Part shown: one piece after another, positions 18,592-26,347 of the stretch
Position numbering within the stretch: position 1 is the first letter of the stretch
How the letters are laid out: every line of letters begins with the position of its first letter
NCBI RefSeq assembly: GCF_014696715.1
Contig: NZ_JACJQO010000005.1
Coordinates: 868,001-932,000 of the forward strand
Origin: Pseudanabaena sp. FACHB-2040
Lineage (GTDB): Bacteria; Cyanobacteriota; Cyanobacteriia; Phormidesmidales; Phormidesmidaceae
DNA length: 64,000 bases
Reading direction: 5' to 3'
Position numbers and translations under genes: made by a program
Notes under the pieces: generated by a model
Database searches by the model: none
What the model was told of the DNA's origin: nothing
The model's input: only the letters and a program-made list of their open reading frames with translations

Positions 18592-18888
18592 AACTGCGTT
18601 TCCGGTTTTCTTTTCAAACAGCTAACGTTTTCAAGAGGCCGTGCAGGCTGCAATCTGCGGCCACCTGGCACTGTGACTCGACGTGTTTCTTCGTTAGTTT
18701 TACAGTGCTTACTGCTCCTTCGTAGGGGGGAGTGTGCCTGTCAGCGTTTTGGCACACCTGTTTGATCGTGAGGATTAGGCAAACCCTCGCAAACCTCAGC
18801 CTTGAGTAAGATGGCAGAGGGTATACTCATGCCATAAGAGGCAGTACAGATCACTAGAAATTAGTAGAAACCGCTAGAAGAGTTATTG
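18592..18888. other. Divergent promoter region of the sigma factor gene
   Basis: These 297 bases separate the SigG-like gene from the coiled-coil protein gene. No RNA gene or clear operator is seen. Repeated CTAGAAA/CTAGAAG words occur at 18852-18880, just before the rightward start. Confidence 0.35.
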
Positions 18889-19371
18889 ATGCAGTATCTG
18901 GCTAAGGTTCAGAAAAAAGCATTTTTGGGGGGCGCAGAGCTGCTGCTACTGGCCCAGCGCCAAGATGAAACTGCCTGGGAAGTTCTTTCCTCAGAGCGAA
19001 TTGTAGAAACCTCAAATTTAATTGCTTTTCAAGAGGGGCATCTGGTGCTGGTCGCACTTGATGGGCTCAACCAGATAGAACAGGTAGAAGATGCAACGCC
19101 CTGGGTTTTGACCCTGGTAGAGCAATACCTAGCTTTTGGGGTGACTCCCCAAGCCCTAGAGCAGGAAATTGAGCGGGCGGAACGGTGGCGACAGTCGCTG
19201 ACGCTGAAGAGCCAGGAAGTTGACCGCCGGGCTCTAGAAACGGCGGCCCGGCGAGATGAGATTCAAGAACTAGAGCGCAAGCTAAAGCTGGAACAGGAGC
19301 ATTTAGAAGTTCAGCGAACTGAGTTAGAGGCCCTAGAAGCTCGCCTAAATGCCGCCCAAGAGGAAGCCTAG
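18889..19371 (+). CDS. Conserved cyanobacterial coiled-coil protein
   Basis: A 160-residue soluble protein. The first 85 residues form a compact alpha/beta region (LLLLAQRQDETAWEVL, then HLVLVALDGLNQIEQVEDATPWVL). Residues about 92-160 are a continuous charged coiled coil (EIERAERWRQSL to LEALEARLNAAQEEA). There is no signal or membrane segment. A TTG one codon earlier is also possible. I do not recognise a characterised family. It is divergent from the sigma factor gene (297 bases apart) and convergent with the ABC1 kinase. Confidence 0.75.
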   Translation: MQYLAKVQKKAFLGGAELLLLAQRQDETAWEVLSSERIVETSNLIAFQEGHLVLVALDGLNQIEQVEDATPWVLTLVEQYLAFGVTPQALEQEIERAERWRQSLTLKSQEVDRRALETAARRDEIQELERKLKLEQEHLEVQRTELEALEARLNAAQEEA

Positions 19372-19423
19372 CAATACTAGACTGGCTCTTGAGCGGCATA
19401 GCTTAAGACTATCTGTTGGAATT

Positions 19424-21454
19424 CTACGGTCGGGTCGCAGCGATGGCAGAGATGGGGACAGGTCGCCTTAACACTGCCGACCCAGTTCTGGGCTGAGGCG
19501 CTTCTGTGGCTAACAGAAAATCGCGAATCAGACGGGCTAGAGCGCGTTGAGCCAGGCCGCTGACAATGCGCTGGCCCATATCGCGAGTTTCAGCTTTGAA
19601 CAGGAGTTGGGGCAGTTTTGCCGCCACTAAACTTGGGTCAAAGCCTTTGGTATGGCGCAGAATGTCGACAATTCTGAGAATATGGTCGATTTCGCTGTCG
19701 CGTTTGGGTTGGGCAGGGGAGAGGGCTGTGGTTGACTCGGCTAGGCCCAGACGCTCCTGCAACTTTTGCGAGACGTTTTGCAAGGTATTGTGACCTAGAG
19801 AATCTAGCCCCCGCACCAGTTCATCGACAATGCGATCGCGAATAAACGTACCGCGATCTGAGAACAGAAACTCTAGGGTCTGATCCAGCACGGTATCTAG
19901 GTTGTAGTCATCGCTGTCGCTAGCATTTCGCAGCAGGTTTTCTAGCCGGTTCCAGCGGAAGCGGCCATCTTTAAACAGCAAATCCCGGAGCGAGGTTCGA
20001 AGCTGAGGCGAGGGGTCGGTCAGCAGACGCTTGGCAATGTAGGGGTATGCTTTGCTGAGCACCTTGAAGTTGGGGTCAACATTAATGGCAATGCCTTCTA
20101 GCGTGACCAGAGAGCGAATGATCAGGGCATAGTAAGCGGGCACCCGGAAGGGATACTCGTACATCAGCGCTGAAAACTCATCGGTAATGCTCTTGAAGTT
20201 CAGCTCAGCTACGCTAGCTCCCAGCGCATTGCTAAACACCTCAGATAGGGCAGGCACGATTGGACTCAGGTCGGTGTCTGGAGTAAGAAACTCTAGATTC
20301 ACATAGTCGCGGGCCAGCCCTTCAAAATCGCGGTTGACCATGTGCACGACTGCCTCGATCAAGCCGTAGCGCTGGTAGGGCTTAACCTCGCTCATCATGC
20401 CGAAGTCAAGATAGGCCAGCTTGCCATCAGGGGTAGCTAGCAGGTTGCCAGGGTGGGGGTCGGCATGGAAGAAGCCGTGCTCTAGAAGCTGTCGCAAAGA
20501 GCACTGCACACCCACATCGATCAGGTAAGTGGCATCAATGCCCTGAGCGTCGAGCTGTTCAATGTTGGTTAGCTTGGTGCCGGTAATCCACTCCATTGTC
20601 AGCACCCGCCGGGCCGTGTAGGCCTCGTAGATGCAGGGTACGTAGATGTCGCGCAAGTGGCCGTAGAGGGAAGCAAATCGCTCCGCGTTTTGCGCCTCGT
20701 GGGTGTAGTCCATCTCTTCAAAGATGCGCGCCCCAAACTCATCCATGATGCCGACCAAATCACTGCGCACCTGGGCAACCCGCTTGGTAGCAAACTGGGC
20801 CAGCCACCGCAAAATGTAGAGATCGCGGGTAATTTGTTGAGCTAAACCAGGTCGCTGCACCTTGACAGCAACCTCTTCTCCCGTGTGTAGACGGCCTCGG
20901 TAAACTTGCCCCAAAGAAGCAGCGGCAATCGGCGCAGCAGAAAGTTCGGCATACAGCTGTGACGGCGGAGCCCCTAACTCTGCCTCGATAAACTGAAAAG
21001 CCAGCTCGGTGGGAAAGGGCGGCAGCTGATCTTGAAGCTTAGTCAGCTCTTCTAAAAAAGTAGGCGGAACCAGGTCAGGCCGGGTAGAGAGGGCCTGACC
21101 TACCTTAATGTAGGCTGGACCCAAGCGGGTCAAAATCTCACGAAACTGCTGAGCCCGCTGTGCTTCTTTTTGGGTGGTTTGATGGGTGCGGCGATCCCAC
21201 CAGAGGCCCAGGTAGAGCATGGCGAAGGGCACCAGGATGCTGAGCAGACGGCTCAGGATCTGAAACGGGCGTCTGCCGTAGTAGGCTGCGATCGCATCTG
21301 GGTCATAGGTCAAGGCTTCCAGCGGGTTCTGCAGCCGCTCTGGCGCTTTAGGGAGCGGTTCTGCAGCCAACTCTAGCGGAGCTGGTTGAGCCGTCAGCGG
21401 CATCAAAGCGCTATCAATCACAGGTGCGATCGCTTCCCGGTTATCGACATCCAT
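19424..21454 (-). CDS. ABC1/UbiB-family atypical kinase
   Basis: A member of the ABC1K (AarF/UbiB/ADCK) family, atypical kinases or ATPases linked to quinone and lipid metabolism in membranes and plastoglobules. Visible features are the KxGQ motif (YIKVGQALSTRPDLVP), the alanine-rich loop (PIAAASLGQVYRG), the ATP lysine (VAVKVQRPG), the catalytic region (HGFFHADPHPGN) and the metal-binding YLDFGMM. A hydrophobic helix precedes the kinase core. ATG 21454 is preceded by AGGAAG at good spacing; an upstream GTG (21493) would add 13 residues. A 200-residue C-terminal tail is typical of cyanobacterial members. Confidence 0.93.
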   Translation of the reverse strand: MDVDNREAIAPVIDSALMPLTAQPAPLELAAEPLPKAPERLQNPLEALTYDPDAIAAYYGRRPFQILSRLLSILVPFAMLYLGLWWDRRTHQTTQKEAQRAQQFREILTRLGPAYIKVGQALSTRPDLVPPTFLEELTKLQDQLPPFPTELAFQFIEAELGAPPSQLYAELSAAPIAAASLGQVYRGRLHTGEEVAVKVQRPGLAQQITRDLYILRWLAQFATKRVAQVRSDLVGIMDEFGARIFEEMDYTHEAQNAERFASLYGHLRDIYVPCIYEAYTARRVLTMEWITGTKLTNIEQLDAQGIDATYLIDVGVQCSLRQLLEHGFFHADPHPGNLLATPDGKLAYLDFGMMSEVKPYQRYGLIEAVVHMVNRDFEGLARDYVNLEFLTPDTDLSPIVPALSEVFSNALGASVAELNFKSITDEFSALMYEYPFRVPAYYALIIRSLVTLEGIAINVDPNFKVLSKAYPYIAKRLLTDPSPQLRTSLRDLLFKDGRFRWNRLENLLRNASDSDDYNLDTVLDQTLEFLFSDRGTFIRDRIVDELVRGLDSLGHNTLQNVSQKLQERLGLAESTTALSPAQPKRDSEIDHILRIVDILRHTKGFDPSLVAAKLPQLLFKAETRDMGQRIVSGLAQRALARLIRDFLLATEAPQPRTGSAVLRRPVPISAIAATRP

Positions 21455-21745
21455 TGTTGCTTCCTGGGTGGCAGAGGTGAGATTAGCCGTCACAGTCGTT
21501 CATTAAATCGAGAGGAGGTTCCTGTAAAGTATTGTAATGGCCTAGAGCCAAAGACTTGGGTCGGGACATCCGTACTAAACATTAGCAAGTCAATACAAAA
21601 GTACTGAGAAAGTACTTAGAATGAGTCCTGAGAGTCTTTTTGGTGACCCATTTGAGGCGATGCTCTCCGGTCTTACCGAGATTGTCTAACCTGAAGATCT
21701 GTCCTTAAGATCTGTGCGCTCACTCTGCCAGCCTGGTCCCCAATT

Positions 21746-23530
21746 ATGCTCACTGCGCTTCACATTGAGAACTTTGCACTCATCGACCGGCTGGATCTAC
21801 AGCTTCAGCCTGGGTTGAATGTGCTCACAGGAGAGACCGGAGCCGGAAAATCGATCATTCTAGATGCCCTAGACGCAGTTTTGGGCGGTAAAGCGAGTCA
21901 GCGTCTGATTCGCACTGGCACCCCTCGCGCCCTGATTGAAGCCACCTTTACCCTCACCCCAGCCATAACCCAGTGGCTGGAGCACAACAAGATCCAGATA
22001 GAGGCCGATCAGCTAGTGTGCAGCCGGGAGCTGACCGCTGGACGGGGAGCCATCCGTAGCCGTTCACGGCTCAACGGGGTCTTGGTCAACAAGCCTCAGG
22101 TAGAAACCCTGCGCCAGCTTTTGCTAGAGATTACGGCTCAGGGCCAAACCCTCCAGGTCGGTTCACCCGATTTGCAAAGAGAGTGGCTAGATAGTTTTGG
22201 CGGCCAAAAGCTGCTGGCACAGCGTCAGGCAGTCGCTCAAGCCTACGAAGCGGCTGCCCAAGCCAGACAAGCCCTAGAGCGCCGCCGCAAAGCTGAGCAG
22301 GACCGGCTAGAGCAGCTGGATCTCTTTGAGCACCAGGCCCGAGAACTCAATGGGGTTAATCTGACCACGCCCGACGAGATGGATTTACTGGAGCAGGAGC
22401 AGCAGCGCCTGAGCCACAGCGTCGAACTCCAGCAGCAGAGCTATCAGGTCTACCAGATTCTCTATGAAAACGATGCTGGAACGGGTGCCGAGGCCTGCTC
22501 TGACCTGCTGGGTAAAGCCGAAGCCATCCTCAGCGACATGCTGCGCTATGACCCCGAAGTAGGCCCGATTCTTTCCATGGTGAGCGAGGCCCTGTCGCAG
22601 GTTGAAGAGGCCGGCCGCCAAATCAATGTCTATGGGGAAAATATCGAGGCTGACCCCCAGCGGTTAGAAGAGGTCGAGCAGCGCATCCGGCAGCTAAAAA
22701 GCCTCTGCCGCAAATATGGCCGCTCCTTGGGCGAACTGATCGAATACCGCGACGAAATTCAAGGTTCTTTGGACCTGATGAACGGAGACGGTCAATCGCT
22801 CGAAGCCCTGGAAAATGCCTATGAGGCCCACCGCAAAGTTTTAGACCAAGCCTGTGGCCAGCTATTGGAGTTGAGAAAACGGGCCGCTAAAACCCTCGAA
22901 ACCAAGCTGGTAGCCGAACTAAAACCGTTGGCGATGGACCGGGTGCAGTTTAAGGCTGATCTGCGCGCGGTAGAACCAACCGTGATGGGCACCGAACGAG
23001 TGCAGTTTCTCTTTAGCCCCAACCCTGGTGAACCGCTGCAGCCGCTGGCAGAGACCGCCTCGGGTGGTGAGATGAGCCGCTTTTTGCTGGCCCTCAAGGC
23101 CTGTTTTTCGGACACAGATCTGGGCAGTACGCTGGTGTTCGACGAGATTGATGTCGGCGTTTCCGGGCGGGTGGCTCAGGCGATTGCCGAAAAGCTTTAC
23201 CAGCTGGGGCGGCAGCACCAGGTGCTCTGCGTCACCCACCAGCCCATGGTGGCGGCAATGGCCGATGCTCACTTCCGGGTCGGCAAACACCTGACAGATG
23301 AAGCAGAAAAATTACCCGCTAAGCGTCGCAAGTCTCGCGCCAAATCCGCTGAGGAGGGAGCCGTAGCCACCGCTGAAGAAGTCCGTACCGTCGTGCGGGT
23401 GGTGCCTCTAAACCAAGATGAGCGGCGGGAGGAGCTAGCTCAACTAGCCGGCGGACACTCTCACCAGGAATCGTTATCTTTTGCTGAGGCGCTGCTCAGC
23501 CAGGCCGCCGGTATTCGTCAGCAGATGTAG
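21746..23530 (+). CDS. recN: RecN, SMC-like DNA repair protein
   Basis: A 594-residue RecN, which acts at double-strand breaks. Walker A (GETGAGKS) is at about 31-38, two coiled-coil arms span about 160-400, and the C-terminal signature (TASGGEMSRFLLALK) and Walker B (LVFDEIDVGVSG) are intact. A lysine/arginine-rich insertion near residues 520-545 (KRRKSRAKSAEE) is an extension between Walker B and the end. The ATG at 21746 gives the standard N-terminus (LTALHIENFALIDRLDL). Confidence 0.95.
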   Translation: MLTALHIENFALIDRLDLQLQPGLNVLTGETGAGKSIILDALDAVLGGKASQRLIRTGTPRALIEATFTLTPAITQWLEHNKIQIEADQLVCSRELTAGRGAIRSRSRLNGVLVNKPQVETLRQLLLEITAQGQTLQVGSPDLQREWLDSFGGQKLLAQRQAVAQAYEAAAQARQALERRRKAEQDRLEQLDLFEHQARELNGVNLTTPDEMDLLEQEQQRLSHSVELQQQSYQVYQILYENDAGTGAEACSDLLGKAEAILSDMLRYDPEVGPILSMVSEALSQVEEAGRQINVYGENIEADPQRLEEVEQRIRQLKSLCRKYGRSLGELIEYRDEIQGSLDLMNGDGQSLEALENAYEAHRKVLDQACGQLLELRKRAAKTLETKLVAELKPLAMDRVQFKADLRAVEPTVMGTERVQFLFSPNPGEPLQPLAETASGGEMSRFLLALKACFSDTDLGSTLVFDEIDVGVSGRVAQAIAEKLYQLGRQHQVLCVTHQPMVAAMADAHFRVGKHLTDEAEKLPAKRRKSRAKSAEEGAVATAEEVRTVVRVVPLNQDERREELAQLAGGHSHQESLSFAEALLSQAAGIRQQM

Positions 23531-23626
23531 CCCTAATGCCAACAGAGGCCTCTCTATAGTTGCCGCTGGCCCAGTTGCCCCTTACTATTGGGGGCATTGG
23601 AAACCCCTATAGAAGCGATCGCAATC

Positions 23627-25219
23627 ATGCTCGTGGAGCTTTTGACAGCCGCTGAGGCCGGTTTTAAGGACCCCTCTATTGAAGCTAATCTCAAACAATT
23701 TTGCCTAGTGCTGCTGGTGTCGCTGGGGGTAGCGACGATGTCTCGCGCCTTTAGCGTGCTGCGTAATATTCCCTACACCCTGCTGCTGTTGCTGGTAGGG
23801 CTGGGGTTAGCGGTGTTAGATGTGCGGCTGATTAACCTGTCGCCAGAGCTGATCCTGTTTATTTTCCTGCCACCGCTGCTGTTTGAAGCCGCCTGGAACC
23901 TCAACTGGAAGAGACTGAGTCGCAACCTAGTGCCGATTTTGCTCTTTGCCATTCTGGGTGTGATCATCTGCATTGCTGGTTTGGTGTGGGGCCTTCAGGG
24001 GATTGCTGGTACATCCTTGGCGACGGCCCTGCTGGTGGGAGCCAGCCTGTCAGCTACCGATCCGGTGTCGGTGGTGGCCCTGTTTCGAGAGCTGGGAGTA
24101 GACAAGAAGCTGACGGTACTAATGGAGGGCGAAAGCCTATTCAATGACGGGGTGGCGGTCGTTGCCTTTAACCTGCTGGTGGGCTTGGCTCTGGGAATCG
24201 AGCAGTTTGACCTGTCGGTGTCGCTGGCCCGGTTCTTGATATTTACCGGGATAGGTATCAGCGTGGGGGGGCTGATTGGCTTTGGCATTTCTTTTCTAAC
24301 CCAGCGGTTTGACCTGCCTCTGGTAGAGCAGTCGCTGACGCTGGTGTCGGCCTATGGCACCTACCTGGTAGCCGAGGAACTGGGCGGCTCTGGCGTCATT
24401 GCCGTGGTGACCACCGGCCTGATTTTGGGCAACTTTGGTTCTCGTATTGGCATGAACCCCCGAACCCGCCTGCTGGTCTCAGAGTTTTGGGAGTTTGTTG
24501 CTTTCTTTGTCAACTCGATTGTGTTTTTGCTGATTGGCGACCAGGTAAAGTTTGCCGGACTGGCAGACAACCTTAATTCGATTGGAATTGCGATCGCAAT
24601 TATCATTCTCAGTCGCGCCATCAGCACCTTTGGCCTGAGTGCCCTGAGCAATGTTCTAGTTAACTCTGATATTTCCTGGCAAGGGCAGACCTTGCTCTGG
24701 TGGGGTGGCTTGCGAGGGTCAGTCTCAGTGGCTCTGGCTCTGAGCGTGCCCACAAGCTTGGCCGATCGAGAAGAAATCATCGCCATCGTCTTTGGAGTCA
24801 TGCTGTTTACCCTACTGGTGCAGGGCTTAACTACCCAGCCCCTGCTGAATCGTCTGGGCCTGCTGGGCGACAAGGTCGTACTCCAGGACTACCAGCAGAT
24901 GACAGCCCAACGGGTAGCCCTCACTCGCGTGATGAAGCGGCTAGTCGAAATCAAGGAGAGCGAATCCCTAGATCCAGAATTTGTGGGCTATCAGATGGCT
25001 CTAGTCGAAGGTCAGCTCGATGAAGTGAAGGAAAAAATGCTGCGGCTAGAGCAGCAAAACGAAGACGTGCGCAACCTCACTACCGAACAGCTAAGGGAGG
25101 AACTGCTAGCCATCGAATCCGATACCTACGCTGAACTGATCCGCGCCGGACGATTGAAGGATGAGCTAACCCCCTTACTCCAATCCGTTTTACCAGATCG
25201 CATTGGAGAGAACCTTTAA
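23627..25219 (+). CDS. Na+/H+ antiporter, NhaP/CPA1 family
   Basis: A 530-residue CPA1 antiporter with about 12 membrane helices exchanging Na+ (or K+) for protons. The ion-binding acidic motifs are present: SATDPVSVVALFRELG near residue 145 and EGESLFNDGVAVV near 170. A cytoplasmic C-terminal tail of about 110 residues is mostly charged coiled coil (LVEGQLDEVKEKMLRLEQQN). A TTG at 23588 is an upstream alternative; ATG 23627 leaves a natural N-terminus. It is related to cyanobacterial NhaS1/ApNhaP, but substrate preference cannot be read from the sequence. Confidence 0.92.
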   Translation: MLVELLTAAEAGFKDPSIEANLKQFCLVLLVSLGVATMSRAFSVLRNIPYTLLLLLVGLGLAVLDVRLINLSPELILFIFLPPLLFEAAWNLNWKRLSRNLVPILLFAILGVIICIAGLVWGLQGIAGTSLATALLVGASLSATDPVSVVALFRELGVDKKLTVLMEGESLFNDGVAVVAFNLLVGLALGIEQFDLSVSLARFLIFTGIGISVGGLIGFGISFLTQRFDLPLVEQSLTLVSAYGTYLVAEELGGSGVIAVVTTGLILGNFGSRIGMNPRTRLLVSEFWEFVAFFVNSIVFLLIGDQVKFAGLADNLNSIGIAIAIIILSRAISTFGLSALSNVLVNSDISWQGQTLLWWGGLRGSVSVALALSVPTSLADREEIIAIVFGVMLFTLLVQGLTTQPLLNRLGLLGDKVVLQDYQQMTAQRVALTRVMKRLVEIKESESLDPEFVGYQMALVEGQLDEVKEKMLRLEQQNEDVRNLTTEQLREELLAIESDTYAELIRAGRLKDELTPLLQSVLPDRIGENL

Positions 25220-25325
25220 TACCAATTCTCTAACTAGCCGCTACATTCATCCACTGATCCACCGATCCACTCTCACACCCCTTATCTGCAGCACTTTTTT
25301 CTGGAATCGGTATAAGCAATTTCCC

Positions 25326-26213
25326 CTACTGGGAACTAGAGTGCCGTTGCTGCCAATAGTGAATAGCGGCTTCATACTCGTTAGCCTGGCTGGATTGGGA
25401 GAGAACCTGCTCCCGGAGGTTTTCGTTTTCCTGCTGCAGGGCTAAGAGCTGGCGCTTGCAGTGATCGCGCTCTGCTGCTAGTTCCTGGCAGCGGTGCTTG
25501 AGCTGATTTTGCTGGTGAAATTGCTCGACCAGTTCATGGTCTCGTTCCTCCAGCTTTTGCTGCTGGGCTTTGATGACCTGCGTTAACGCGATGGGGTCTT
25601 CTTCCCAGTCCTCTGATTCAACGGGGGGGAGAGCAATAGGGTCTGTGAGCTGACGGGCAATGCTCTCCTGATAGGCCAGCAGGCGGGCAAAGTTGACCTG
25701 ATGCCGGGTGAGGGTGGTATCGAGTTCGCGGATGTGCTGCTGAGCCACATGGAGCTGGCTGCTGAGGCTGACAGTCAGAGCCCGCACGACCATTACCTCT
25801 GAGATCAGCTCTAAGTCCTGCTCAAACAGCCGCTCAGCCGGAGCAGACTGGTAGTAATTTTTAATTCGCAGTAGATAGTCCTGCACCTCAGTCTGGCTCT
25901 GCTGAATGCGGACACGGAGCCGTTCGAGTTCGAGCTGCTGCTGGTTAATGATGTGCTGGACACCCAGCAGGAGCTTTTGCAGGATGTGGTTTTGCCATTC
26001 GCTTTTCTCATTGAGCTGCTCTTTGAGATTGGCAATGATTTTTTGCTGGGCGTTGGAATATTCTTCTGTCTGAGCGAGTTGGGACTCTAGCAGCTTGTGG
26101 TTTTCAACCCGCAGCTTCAGCTCGTCTAAGGTATCCAACGCCTGATCCAGCGCCTGCTGCAGGAGGCAGATGCGCTGAACCAGCTTAAAGTCCAGGGAGC
26201 CGTCTTGAGGCAT
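25326..26213 (-). CDS. Long coiled-coil protein, cyanobacterial
   Basis: A 295-residue, glutamine- and leucine-rich protein that is nearly all coiled coil (RICLLQQALDQALDTLDELK through the central IINQQQLELERLRVRIQQSQ to LLALQQENENLREQV). An acidic break near residues 200-215 (PPVESEDWEEDPIAL) separates two helical halves. No membrane segment or enzyme motif is seen. ATG 26213 is preferred over an upstream GTG-type start (26234). Similar proteins are conserved in cyanobacteria without assigned function. Just right of the antiporter stop, the gap holds three GATCCAC-type tandem words (about 25248-25270). Confidence 0.75.
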   Translation of the reverse strand: MPQDGSLDFKLVQRICLLQQALDQALDTLDELKLRVENHKLLESQLAQTEEYSNAQQKIIANLKEQLNEKSEWQNHILQKLLLGVQHIINQQQLELERLRVRIQQSQTEVQDYLLRIKNYYQSAPAERLFEQDLELISEVMVVRALTVSLSSQLHVAQQHIRELDTTLTRHQVNFARLLAYQESIARQLTDPIALPPVESEDWEEDPIALTQVIKAQQQKLEERDHELVEQFHQQNQLKHRCQELAAERDHCKRQLLALQQENENLREQVLSQSSQANEYEAAIHYWQQRHSSSQ

Positions 26214-26347
26214 GGCGGTGCGTTGGCAAACCAAGGCGTTTACTGAGTCAATTTAACAGACTCTTTTGAGAGGTGAAGTTCAATCGATGACAGCCGGGGA
26301 TCCTTCCATAAAAGTTTACAGCTGTACCCCAGACTAGCAACGGCCTC